Below are positions 30,042 through 39,877 of a DNA stretch of 64,000 nt, piece after piece. The notes under the pieces were generated by a model. It was given only the letters and a program-made list of their open reading frames with translations. It was not told the origin of the DNA and made no database searches. Position numbers and translations under genes: made by a program. Origin of the DNA: Pseudo-nitzschia pungens (taxonomy: Eukaryota; Bacillariophyta; Bacillariophyceae; Bacillariales; Bacillariaceae); the NCBI GenBank assembly GCA_037355855.1, contig CM074760.1:5758501-5822500 (forward strand). The letters are read 5' to 3'. Within the stretch, counting starts at the first letter, position 1, and every line of letters starts with the position of its first letter.

Positions 30042-33000
30042 GATTGTGGCAAATTATGATAATGCGATTGGTTGTGTGGGATAAAATGTTCCACGAGCTA
30101 CGTGCATGAAAACCAACCAGTGTCGTAAGATTGCCGTTGTTGAAGTCTGCGCAGTGTTTTAGACGGATGTAAAATGAATCACCACACTACGCTGGACTGT
30201 CGATTGTTTTGAACGAAGATGAAGACAATGAAACACCGGAAAGACAATGAAACACCGGAAAGGTTCCTATCGTGCGTTACTAAACCTCGTGTAATGGGAA
30301 TAAGGATTCCAACCGATGATGTTTCTTTGTTGCATTTTTAACGTCCAAGTGACCCAAGAATGAAAGAACCGTATGAAACCAAGTCTCTAACTGACCAAAA
30401 ATAAATACCTGGTTGTCACAACCGCCACGGGTGACCTTATGTGTCTTGTGTGCTCACTTTTGAATCATCAAAGTGAACCTGTGCCGGTGGAAGGAAGGCT
30501 CGCGCTCTTTCTTATCCCTTTTTCCCGTCAGGGAAGCACTGAAAAACAGCGGAATAATATTGTACATCATCATCCGTTGAACGTCTTATTTCCATGTTCA
30601 GACATGAAGAATATATGGCGGACCGTATCGCTCCCGCCGCGGTAGCCAGTGTGTTTCTCGTGATACGTGTATAGATGTAAGTGTACATACAAACGTGCTA
30701 AAATTTTGAATTTTTCCTTTGTAAGACACGCTGCCTCTACAAGACTGGCATTCTTTCGAGAGTGGCCGACCAAAATTTGTCGACTCCGAAAAGCACGAAT
30801 TTCACGTCCAAACTTTCCCTCTATCAAACCAGTCCCGAATGGTGGTAGAAGAGAAGCTGATAGTCAATAATGCTTTTTTGTCCTTTCGATTTCGGTTACA
30901 ATGGTATGAATTAACGGGTATGGCTCAATGTTTACACACACGCCAAAAAAACGTTACGTACTTGTGGACAAAAAATGAACAATGCTGTTTACCTTAAAAT
31001 TACTTGTACTTCGTACGTATTAGTTATTCAATATTCGTACGGTAAGGTTAGTGACGATTATGTTTTAATCTTGGGACAAGTACGAGTAAGGTTACGTAAG
31101 TTACTCGTAACCTTCCCTGTAAGATTTTTAATCTTACTATCATTATTTAATTTTAAGGCTTCTTTCCATCTCAAAAGAGAATAATAAATGTACCGGTAAT
31201 TACCGGTAATTACGAAGTATTTCGCGATTGACAAATTGATCAGCGAAGCATGTCAACTTTCTTGTTTCGGACAGGATGGTCGTAAGGTTACGTGCATGTA
31301 CACAATTCAAAACAAGAGAGACGTAAGGTTTACCGTACATGGAGTAAGCGTAGATGACAAACTGATAACCCATTCCACTCATAAGATTAAGGTTACCTCC
31401 CGTATTTAGGGTAAGGTTACCGTAGGACCACACTTTTTGAGGACAAAAAAAATTGAGTAAGGTTACTTCCTAGAGGTTTTTTTAGTCAGCTAGTAATAGT
31501 AGTAGTAGTCCAAAATGGCAACATCCAAAACTGAGAATCCGTATTGATGGCAACAACATTTGCATCTAAATGATGTCATATCAGCAAGGTTACTGTTTCC
31601 ATACCATCAAGATTGGCCAGGGTAGATTGATTTCAATAAGAGTGGTGTGGTGAAAGCAGCCTCCTGCTCTGACATTCCAATGAATATCCTGAAATATCAC
31701 AAACTGTTGAATAAAAACAAAGTAAATAATACCTCTTTTGTGCATCATCTTTAACTTTACTCATACACTGTGCAAGAACAGTACATTTCTGAGTATTTCT
31801 GTCATTGTCATCTTGGTTTTTTGGGAATGTGTTCATTGGTGCTCACTCCATTGTGCTGTAATAGATTATTGGTAAGGTGTGAGACTCAGAGCTGTTGAAA
31901 AAATTAATTCTCTTTCAGAACCATTGTAATGAATATGCACCTGAAGTAATCAAACAGTTTGATAAAAGTGCTGCAAATTCAAATCCACAACAGTTATTAC
32001 ACAATTGAAGTTATACAGAAATGCTCTTCTTTTGAATAGTGGAACTTTTGAAAAGAGCTGTTTCACTGTCAAGTATGAGTTGCAAATCCATTGTTCTTCT
32101 CTTGAGAGTGATATGATGATGCAACTTGACCTATAATGGGTTGCAATCTGAAACTTGACTCACTTTTGAGGCAAAACTAATTTCTTGGGAAGTCAACCAG
32201 CATCTGTTTTTCTTCTTGTGTTTGCACCATTGTAGCTCTGGGTTCAATACTACATGCAGCACATGAGTAGCAAACTTTTTTGCCAACATATGCTCTCATT
32301 GAGCTCTACCAAGTCATCAGTCTCTAGTACTGCTGTGGTGGGGTCTTTGGATTGTCACTCTTCTCTCCCGCAACAAAAGTAGAAAAACACAGGTATTTGT
32401 TCCATTATAATCCAAATTTAAAAGTATTGTTATCATTTTTTACTTTAATCATCATACAACTTTATGTGTTAATGTGATCCACTATTTTTTGACATGTTAT
32501 GAGCTGTAATACCTTCAACCATCCTTACTTTATCAGGGACGGCTTTGATCAATCAAAAGGTATCCATTGCACCAGAATTGGCAAGCTTTCAATTGATATG
32601 CAAGTACCTTTTCAGGCTGAGTGCTTCTTGTGATGGCAAAAAGTGTGTGAAATGTTGGAGTAGAACCTGTCTTATTTGGAAAGTTTTCAGAGAAACAGGC
32701 GAAAGTTGCTGATGTATTGGCATCAAAGCTGGAGATGCAGAAGAAGATCCAACAGTATGCTTCATAGCTAATGAAATACGAGGCTGATAGAGAGGTATCT
32801 CAGCAAGACGCTAAATGAATGGATGTTTAATGATGAAGTGGATTAATCTAAGAAGGAGCCAGAGTTGCTGTTTTGTTGAAGAAAATCAACATACTTACGA
32901 AGCTTGTCTGAAATTTCATTATTTTGTATCTCGGAAGTTTCCCCGAATTTAGTGAGCTTTGAAGTTACGTAGATACGGGACAGTAGTTTTTTTGGTGATT

Positions 33001-33313
33001 CATGTAACAGCTTTAGTTTTTGTGTTTTACTACATAAGCTTACATACCGGTACTTGTACTTCGTCATGAGTGCCTCTTGCCAACTGTTCATTTTTGGTTA
33101 CATGTGCTAGGCACTCATACTTGCTGGATGACTGATTTGACTAAGGCTTACTTGTACCTATGAGTAATGCCTACCATTAACATGCTTCTTGCTTGGAGTA
33201 GAGAGTGGAACGACAAATCCACATAAATTGCTACGGTAAACCTTACAGTAAGATTACAGACACTTACAAAGTAATGTTTCTTTGTACAATTAAAAGTTAC
33301 TGTACCGTACGGG
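30042..33313. other. Long gene-free, repeat-motif-rich region
   Basis: About 3.3 kb with no supported gene. At 30222-30259 there are two direct 19-bp copies of AAGACAATGAAACACCGGA. At 30950-31450 the motifs GTAAGGTTACGTAAG, TACCGGTAATTACC and CGTACGGTAAGG are very dense. From 31500 to 33100 it is AT-rich with no open frame of interest and may be degraded transposon sequence. Confidence 0.42.
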
Positions 33314-33406
33314 TACCTGTGAAAAACTAAAACGGATCACGTTTACCAAAATGGATCACGTTGAGTGACAGCATCTTTGCTTTTTGCAATATCGCCTTGC
33401 ATATAC

Positions 33407-33595
33407 TGCCATACCCCGGGTCTACTAGTGATTAGAATAGTAGTGATATGCAAATTGTGAGCTCTATTGATTAGTCTATTTGCTACAGCTCTAAGAGCCC
33501 TCCGAATCAGCGATTCTGTCGACTCGCCGATTGTTTTTATCCTTATCCTTAATCCAGTCCTGTGTGCGCTCGTGACTGTATTTTGGTGCACGGCA
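33407..33595 (-). repeat. 3' LTR of the gypsy element
   Basis: 189 bp, read on the element strand from TGCCGTGCACC to GGGGTATGGCA. It matches the other LTR except for two neighbouring substitutions at 33561 and 33562 (TG here against CA at 39252-39253). Confidence 0.95.
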
Positions 33596-33604
33596 TACTC
33601 CTCC
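33596..33604 (-). other. Polypurine tract of the gypsy element
   Basis: On the minus strand the bases just before the 3' LTR read GGAGGAGTA, a purine-rich run in the position where plus-strand DNA synthesis is primed in LTR elements. Short but correctly placed. Confidence 0.65.
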
Positions 33605-33613
33605 ATGGTACTG

Positions 33614-36600
33614 TTACGATTGAATAGGATCCCTGCAATAATAAGGGTGTACTCTCCTGATGTTAACCCGGTCGGTTACAAAGGGCGCAGTTTCAATAGT
33701 TACAGTTCCATTGTTATGGGCCTTGAGCACCTTGTAAGGTCCTTGTCGTGGGAAGGATAGTTTCGGAATAATGCCCTTCCTCTCCAGGGTGACATAGTCT
33801 CCTTCCTTATAGACATGGGGAATCCGCTTCCGGTTCTCCCTGATGTTGCTCTTGTGGATACTCTTTTGTTTCCTTGCTTGGATTGCTTCCCAATCCGCTG
33901 GGAAGTTTACAGGCATGAACATGTCCCTTCCAAACACCAGTTGTGCCGGAGAGTATCCCAGCGTGGTGTGGATGGCACTTCTAATAGCGTATGCTGCCTT
34001 GGTAGTGAATTCCTCAAAAGGATCCTCCTCGTGGAGGTCCCTTTGTTCCAGGTTAAAGGACAGTAGGCAGTCCTTCAGCACCTGGTGGATTCTTTCCAGC
34101 ACTGAGTTGGATTGTGGGTTCCAGGCGCCACTGGGCTTTCTTTTCATTCCCATGTTATCACAGAGCTCTTGGAACTCTGCTTTGAACTCGCTCCCGCCAT
34201 CAAAGCCAATTTCCTTTGGGCGCGGATACCTTGCTAACCAGGTACTGTCTAACAAACGTTGAGTTTCTGCTGCGTTTGGTGAGTCCTTTAGATGGGCCAA
34301 TTCAAACCATCCGGTCACTGGATCCACCATGGTGAGAACATGGATGTGGTAGTCTTTACCATTTTTATTGTGGACCGTTGCAGGTCCCCAGAGGTCCACA
34401 TTGACCCTCTGCCATTTGGTGACTTCCGCTGCTTTCTCCGGTAGTAGTCCATACTTCTTCCGGCCGCTCTTTTTGAACATCTGGCACGTGTGACAGTGTT
34501 TACAGAGATCCTGAACGTCCTTTCGTAGGCCTTTCCAGGTGAACACCGAGCGTATGCTCTGTTCCATTCTCTTTTCTCCGGGATGGACCAACATGCTGTG
34601 GTACCATTCCATGACTCTGTCCTTGAGTTTGTCGGGAATCAGAATCTTTCCTTCTTTGTGGATTAGGTTGTAACCTTCCACCATTTTGGTGGTTAGTCGA
34701 TTGTCTTTTTCCAGAGCATTCACGATTCCTGTGTCCTGTTGCTGGTAGAGCTGAATCATGTCCGGGGCAAGTGGGAATGCACTATTGCCCTGGAATTCTT
34801 CCGGCGCTTCTCCAAGCGGGAATAGGAGTTGCCGGAGGTGCTCTTCCTCATCCGCGTAGGTGAGGGGCTTATTTGGTGGTAGCCATTCCACTGTGTCCGC
34901 TGGGTCATCTGTGATGTCCAGGCGAGACAGCGCGTCTGCTGCATCGTTGTCTTTGCCAGCAACGTGCTTGACTACGGGGTGGAACTCCTCCATGAGGAGT
35001 CTCCATCGGACCATCCTTTGGGTGGGCATCTGCTGATAGAGCAGGTTAAGGTGGTCTGTGTGAATAATTACATCTTGTCCTCGTAGGATTCCCTCAAACG
35101 CTTTCAAGCCTTCCACTATACCAAGGAGTTCTTTTTCCCCGACAGTGTAGTTGAGCTGCGCTGAGTTCAGTTTCCTTGTGTAGAAACCAAGGGGCTTGCC
35201 ATCTTGGCATACAGTTGCTCCCAGTTGCCGGTCACTGGCGTCTGAGTAGAGATGAAATGGTTTCGTAAAATCCGGGAATGCGAGTTTCGCTTCATCTGCG
35301 AGCATCCTCTTCGCCTCCATGAAAGCTTTCTGCTCTGCTGGGCCCCAGTACCAGTTCAGTTTTCCCTTTTTCCCTGCAAGCTTGTTGAGGGGGGCCAGGA
35401 TGTGGGAGCGGCGCTTCCACATGTCCCTGTAAAAATTGACCATCCCAAGGAACATCTTGAGTTGCTTGGTGTTCTTGGGGGGTTCCAGGCGCTTCATCGC
35501 CTCCAGTTTCTTTGGCTGGGGTTGGATGCCCTCTGTTGTTAGTAGAAAACCTAAATACTCCACTTCTTTTTGCATGAAAAAGGATTTTCTAAGGTTGGCT
35601 CGAAAGCCAGCGTCATCCAGTCTCTGTAGGACTGTATCGATTTTGTTGAGGTGATCCTGCTCAGATTCCCCCTCTCGTTGGATGATTAAGATGTCGTCGA
35701 TGTAGACGAGGACATAGTCCAGGTCGCCGAGTAGGTTCATCATGACGGACTGGAAGATATCCGGTGCGCATGCGATCCCCATAGCCAATCGCTTGTAGGC
35801 ATACTTTCCCCACGGCAAGATGGTAGAGCAGATTTTCTGGCTCGCTTTGCAGATGGGGATGGTGTAGTACCCCTGGGATAAGTCCAGTGCCGTAGCAGAC
35901 TTAAATTTCTGTAGTCTTTGGATGGTTTCCCCAATGCGTGGTAGGGGAAACGGCTTTCGTTGAATGGCTGCATTCATCTTCCGAAAGTCCGTAAGGACTC
36001 GTATGTCCCCTGTCTTTTTGGGTTGACAGAACGTCGGGGATGCCCACGGTGAGTCATCATCGTGGGGGAGTTTCTCCAGGACTCCAATATCACAGAGCCT
36101 GGTGATCTCCTTCCGGAGTGCTTGTTCAAAGGCATGGGGTACTGAATAGTACCTCTGCCTGACCGGTTTAACCCCTGGTTGGAGTTCAATAGATACCGGT
36201 TCAATATTCTTGAGCAGTCCCAGACCTCCTCCAAAGAGTGTGGGGAACTTCTTCAATGTTTTCGTCAGGGCCTCCTTAGACGCGTCTGTGATCTCCAGGT
36301 CGTTGACCATGGAGTCTATATCTACTTTGGAGTAGTCGGCGTCCAGGATCTTGGCTTGCCTTTCTTCCTCCTGTTGGAGGATTGGACTCTGTGTGTTGGC
36401 AAAGAATACGGCCTCACATTTGTCCGGGTTAGCGAGTTCCCCCATTCCCTTCATGGGGATGGAGTCACCTTGCCATGAGATTGTTCGGGAGCTGTATTTG
36501 ATATCCAGTCCCAATTGTGCCATTAGGTCAGATCCTATGATCACGTCATAGGGTACCTCCTCGTGGTGATGGTATTCATCCACTTGGAAGGTCCACTTGA

Positions 36601-36877
36601 TGGTCTTTGAGTTTGAAAACTCTATCAACTTCAGTCCCACTGAAGCCGCGGACTTTGTTCGAAATTTGCCCCCATAGGTATTATAGGTGACAGATCGTTG
36701 GTCCCGGTTCGTAAGTTGACTGCGGTCGACAAAGTGTCTTAGAATTATGGACTTGGAGCAACCTGAGTCCAGTAGGCCCCGGAGCATCCTCCCCCTTCCT
36801 TTATGGTCCAATACCTCCACACAGACGTCCGCAAATCGGTTGATTATGCGTGGTCCCGTGTGGATGGTATCAGCCAT
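33614..36877 (-). CDS. pol: Gypsy pol polyprotein: protease, reverse transcriptase, RNase H, integrase
   Basis: 1087 aa, starting at the ATG directly after the gag stop and in the same frame. The aspartic protease site is LLDSGCSKSII (about residue 36). Reverse transcriptase follows, with IRVLTDFRKMN and the catalytic YIDDILII. RNase H has HLYSDASDRQLGATV and HTDHLNLLYQ. Integrase has the zinc-binding His/Cys region (CKHCHTCQMF) and the catalytic triad in NVDLWGP, GFDGGSEF and NSVLERIHQ. A GPYKV block near the C-terminus fits the GPY/F module; I see no chromodomain. By family the products copy element RNA into DNA and insert it in the genome. Expression probably needs UGA readthrough from gag or re-initiation at the adjoining AUG. 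No broken catalytic motif is visible. Confidence 0.94.
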   Translation of the reverse strand: MADTIHTGPRIINRFADVCVEVLDHKGRGRMLRGLLDSGCSKSIILRHFVDRSQLTNRDQRSVTYNTYGGKFRTKSAASVGLKLIEFSNSKTIKWTFQVDEYHHHEEVPYDVIIGSDLMAQLGLDIKYSSRTISWQGDSIPMKGMGELANPDKCEAVFFANTQSPILQQEEERQAKILDADYSKVDIDSMVNDLEITDASKEALTKTLKKFPTLFGGGLGLLKNIEPVSIELQPGVKPVRQRYYSVPHAFEQALRKEITRLCDIGVLEKLPHDDDSPWASPTFCQPKKTGDIRVLTDFRKMNAAIQRKPFPLPRIGETIQRLQKFKSATALDLSQGYYTIPICKASQKICSTILPWGKYAYKRLAMGIACAPDIFQSVMMNLLGDLDYVLVYIDDILIIQREGESEQDHLNKIDTVLQRLDDAGFRANLRKSFFMQKEVEYLGFLLTTEGIQPQPKKLEAMKRLEPPKNTKQLKMFLGMVNFYRDMWKRRSHILAPLNKLAGKKGKLNWYWGPAEQKAFMEAKRMLADEAKLAFPDFTKPFHLYSDASDRQLGATVCQDGKPLGFYTRKLNSAQLNYTVGEKELLGIVEGLKAFEGILRGQDVIIHTDHLNLLYQQMPTQRMVRWRLLMEEFHPVVKHVAGKDNDAADALSRLDITDDPADTVEWLPPNKPLTYADEEEHLRQLLFPLGEAPEEFQGNSAFPLAPDMIQLYQQQDTGIVNALEKDNRLTTKMVEGYNLIHKEGKILIPDKLKDRVMEWYHSMLVHPGEKRMEQSIRSVFTWKGLRKDVQDLCKHCHTCQMFKKSGRKKYGLLPEKAAEVTKWQRVNVDLWGPATVHNKNGKDYHIHVLTMVDPVTGWFELAHLKDSPNAAETQRLLDSTWLARYPRPKEIGFDGGSEFKAEFQELCDNMGMKRKPSGAWNPQSNSVLERIHQVLKDCLLSFNLEQRDLHEEDPFEEFTTKAAYAIRSAIHTTLGYSPAQLVFGRDMFMPVNFPADWEAIQARKQKSIHKSNIRENRKRIPHVYKEGDYVTLERKGIIPKLSFPRQGPYKVLKAHNNGTVTIETAPFVTDRVNIRRVHPYYCRDPIQS

Positions 36878-38317
36878 TCAGTTGTGGGAGCCTTTCTTTT
36901 TAAAGGTCTTTCTGTACTTTCTTCTGTACTCTTTGAGTTCCCGGTCGGAGATGTCGATCTCGTCATCGGAGACTTCGTGGTCAGCTTGGGCCGTGGCCAG
37001 TACATAAGAGTACTCGTGGTTCGATAGGTTCCTTCCCCAGTGGGGTTTGGAGTGTTGCTCAGCGTCTGAGTCTTGTTCTTTTGCCACAAAGTGCTCCTTG
37101 AGCAGGTTGATGGTTTCCCGGTCGAACTTCCCCTTCTTGTGGGGACCACCGGTTAGTTTCCAGCATTTGCCGGCATGGACCTTGCCACAGGTCTTGCATA
37201 GCTGTTTGTTGCTGTTGTCCACAGGTCGCTTCTTTTTGCCAGGGGACTTCCCGTGGTGGGTTCCTCCCCCAGATGCGGCCTTGGGGGTCTTCTTGGTGAC
37301 GCCGGTCTGCTTTTCGAGGTCGGTGATGCGTTGTTGCATTATTGCCTCCTTCCGGATGGTGATTTCTAAGTTTTCGAGCTTGTCGATAGTGGTGTTAAAG
37401 GAGTGGGTGTAGAGGTCCCAACTAATGTGCTCCAGTTTCTCGCGTTGGGAGTGGGTCATGTTGGAATCCAAGATTTCCTTCAGTTCTCCTTGGGTGAAAC
37501 TTCTTGGTGTTTCCATTTGGTCACTGCCACATTCCCAGAGGCATTCTGGGAGATAGCTTTGGAGTTCGGCCATTCGATTGGCCCAGGCTCTGATGCCATG
37601 TTTGAGGTCCACGCGCATGCCTCGCATGAATCGGCGGAGGACGATATACGAGCGCTTGCCGTGTTGGTCATTGCCAAAGATTTTGAGCTTGAGGGCATGC
37701 ATGCATTCCTCGATGACATCCTTTCTGTACTCCTGGGATTGGTAGTACTGGGTGAGGGCGCTTGCGACCTTTTTCTTTGGGATTGGAGACTCGAGGTTGT
37801 CGGTCTCCGATTCTTTGTCCGAGCTCGCCGTGGCTGTGTCGGTTTTGTCGGCGGTTGGAGATTTCTCCTTTGCCGTCTCCTTGGAGGCTCCCGTGGGAGT
37901 TGCGGTGGCGTTTTGCCCCATTGATAGCAGGATGTTTGCTTGGTCCCTTTGCTCGATTTCCTGGATCTTTTTCTGTACGCGTCTGGTTTGGTGGACCTTG
38001 TGGGTCGGTTCGGCCAAGTAGGTCCGAGTGAGCGTTCGCTGGACAAGCGCGAGTGCCTCATTAGAGAGGATTCTCTGTAGGACCTCCAATTTCTGGTCTC
38101 CGTGGAGTTTGTCATTGCCAGCAATTTTCTGGTCAAAGTCTCTCTTCCAGATAAGGAAGAGTTCTGGTCTTTCAGTACCATTGAGGACCTTCAGGTAGTC
38201 GCTGAATGCGATTCCGCCCTGTTTGCTGTCTACATTCATCTTTACGGTGGTGGCGTCTTCCGGCCAGTCCTCCCGTGTGATATTGAAAGGTTTCAGTTTG
38301 GTTCCTTTGGTCGCCAT
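36878..38317 (-). CDS. gag: Gypsy gag (capsid/nucleocapsid)
   Basis: 479 aa from ATG at 38317 to TGA at 36880-36878. The first half is helical and fits a capsid-type domain (LEVLQRILSNEALALVQRTL). A second helical part with a Leu-rich segment follows. Residues about 374-385 form a short zinc knuckle, CKTCGKVHAGKC (Cx2Cx3Hx3C, one residue shorter in two spacers than the standard Cx2Cx4Hx4C), set in Lys-rich sequence for RNA binding. The tail is Lys/Arg-rich. The frame continues directly into pol after a single TGA. By family it forms the particle in which reverse transcription occurs. Confidence 0.9.
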   Translation of the reverse strand: MATKGTKLKPFNITREDWPEDATTVKMNVDSKQGGIAFSDYLKVLNGTERPELFLIWKRDFDQKIAGNDKLHGDQKLEVLQRILSNEALALVQRTLTRTYLAEPTHKVHQTRRVQKKIQEIEQRDQANILLSMGQNATATPTGASKETAKEKSPTADKTDTATASSDKESETDNLESPIPKKKVASALTQYYQSQEYRKDVIEECMHALKLKIFGNDQHGKRSYIVLRRFMRGMRVDLKHGIRAWANRMAELQSYLPECLWECGSDQMETPRSFTQGELKEILDSNMTHSQREKLEHISWDLYTHSFNTTIDKLENLEITIRKEAIMQQRITDLEKQTGVTKKTPKAASGGGTHHGKSPGKKKRPVDNSNKQLCKTCGKVHAGKCWKLTGGPHKKGKFDRETINLLKEHFVAKEQDSDAEQHSKPHWGRNLSNHEYSYVLATAQADHEVSDDEIDISDRELKEYRRKYRKTFKKKGSHN

Positions 38318-39097
38318 GGTTAATCAGTTTTTTATTTTAGTTTAGTTTAGTTACAGTATTTCTGTAAGTTGTTATTTGGGGTGGAAGTGAGCAAAAAGTG
38401 GTTGTTTCAGTTTGCTCCAGTTTTCTCTTTGTCTGCACGATATCTCGTGTTGGAACTGATTTTCCACTTTCGGAATACACGTTATTCCGTGTTGTAACTG
38501 ATTTTGCTTCAAGCTTGTCCAGTGGTGGGAGTTGTTTCTCTCTTTAGTTCCCGGGAATCCTGTGGTTCTCCGGAGTTGTTTCTGTTTTTATAACGTGGGA
38601 TTTGATTCCCGTGGTTCTCCGGCGTTGCTTCTCTATTAAGCAATCACCGGGCCGGTCCCACTTCCCGTTTCCCGTGGGATTGGTGGTGTTTAGGTATTCA
38701 TTATATACCTTTCCGGATATCCGTATACTTCGGTTTTGGTTGGCATCCCCTATTCGGTCTGTCCATCCACTCAGTGTTGGTCCAATTAGTCCACTCACTG
38801 GATTATGTGTCACTTTTTCGACACTTATTTCATTATTTCTTTGTTCGATTATTTCTGCTGTCGACCATGGTCCTGTTTAGGTACTTAGGTGTCTCTGTTG
38901 CTGCTGTTGCTCCCTTCTTTGGGCGCCAACAGTTGCTGGGGTCGGTCTTCCTTGTGCTGCAGACACTGGATATCCTTCTCCCTGTTTTTGCCTCTCTGTG
39001 CCTCCATTTTCTGGCAGTCTTTCGATCTCGTCGGCGCCTTGGCCGATCGATCTCTTTCTGCTCATGGTCATCAGCACTCAGCTTGATTTTAAAATCA
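38318..39097 (-). other. Leader between 5' LTR and gag of the gypsy element
   Basis: A long untranslated leader of 780 bp. It has internal near-repeats (GTGTTGGAACTGATTTT against GTGTTGTAACTGATTTT near 38440-38510; TGGTTCTCCGG twice near 38570-38625). The sequence next to the LTR reads TGATTTTAAAATCA on the element strand, a perfect palindrome, not the TGG start of a usual tRNA primer site; I could not assign a primer. Confidence 0.6.
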
Positions 39098-39286
39098 TGC
39101 CATACCCCGGGTCTACTAGTGATTAGAATAGTAGTGATATGCAAATTGTGAGCTCTATTGATTAGTCTATTTGCTACAGCTCTAAGAGCCCTCCGAATCA
39201 GCGATTCTGTCGACTCGCCGATTGTTTTTATCCTTATCCTTAATCCAGTCCCATGTGCGCTCGTGACTGTATTTTGGTGCACGGCA
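39098..39286 (-). repeat. 5' LTR of the gypsy element
   Basis: 189 bp, TG...CA ends, nearly identical to the LTR at 33407-33595. As the upstream LTR on the element strand it should contain the element promoter; I cannot point to a TATA box with confidence. Confidence 0.95.
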
Positions 39287-39877
39287 TATACCACCTCTGT
39301 TCAAAGTAAAGACATCATCTGTTAGCTACCACTCTACTCTACAACGCTCTATATTCACTTTTAAACAACTTTGCTTATTCTTCCCTTAGTAAGCTCCCAA
39401 ATACAGAAAATGGGCCGAAAATTGTGTGCTTTTTGAGTGACAGCATCAAGCCGGCCATGCCTGTGGATTTCACTGCAAATTAGTACGTTTAACTTCACAA
39501 AGAATGGCAAAAAACAGAACTCATTTTTGGTTGAAGAATTTGTGTTTTTTTTCATTTCGGTTTGCCCTTTTTTCCCGGTCAACACGCTGTCACTGGATTG
39601 TATGGTCGTGTTTAGAAAATGTACCAATTTCTACATTTACCATAATGGATCAAAATTTCAAAATTTGGCAACAAAACCACTAACTACTGGGGGCCAAAGC
39701 TATGGATGTAGGTCACCAATTTCAACAGGAGTTGTTGCAAACAGTCGGTTTATAGTGTTTATGAACAGGTTGTAACTTTCGTTGAGGAGGTTTCCATTAC
39801 TGGGAGGAGGTATTTGGTCAGATAGTGAGGCAACAATCTGTCACTCTGACGTGATCCATTTTAGTTTTTCACGGGTA

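Larger units (their letters stand above)
33407..39286 (-). mobile_element. Complete Ty3/gypsy LTR retrotransposon (5.88 kb)
   Basis: The element is on the minus strand: 5' LTR 39286-39098, leader, gag, pol, 3' LTR 33595-33407. A perfect 5-bp target duplication TATAC flanks it (33402-33406 and 39287-39291). Both LTRs are 189 bp, start and end with TG/CA and differ at only two positions that I can see, so insertion was recent. A polypurine run GGAGGAG precedes the 3' LTR. Gene order protease, reverse transcriptase, RNase H, integrase is that of Ty3/gypsy. All coding frames are open and catalytic motifs intact, so the copy may be active. It has landed inside an older TIR element. Confidence 0.95.
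33316..39875. mobile_element. Non-autonomous TIR element, copy B, split by a gypsy retrotransposon
   Basis: The left part is 33316-33406 and the right part 39292-39875, together about 675 bp, collinear with copy A at 3027-3681. The left end begins CCTGTGAAAAACTAAAACGG and the right end, on the other strand, reads CCCGTGAAAAACTAAAATGG, giving inverted repeats of about 28 bp. TA flanks both ends (33314-33315 and 39876-39877). The interruption falls at the point corresponding to CTTGCATAC in copy A (about 3110-3118). Compared with copy A the right part has an extra stretch near 39750-39805 and shorter internal spacing elsewhere. Confidence 0.75.

Noticed and set aside
30222..30259. Two 19-bp direct copies as a CRISPR-like or satellite array
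   Set aside because: Only two adjacent units with no spacer; a simple small duplication.
35000..36800. Possible chromodomain in the gypsy pol
   Set aside because: The C-terminus after GPYKV is only about 40 residues and lacks the aromatic cage residues.
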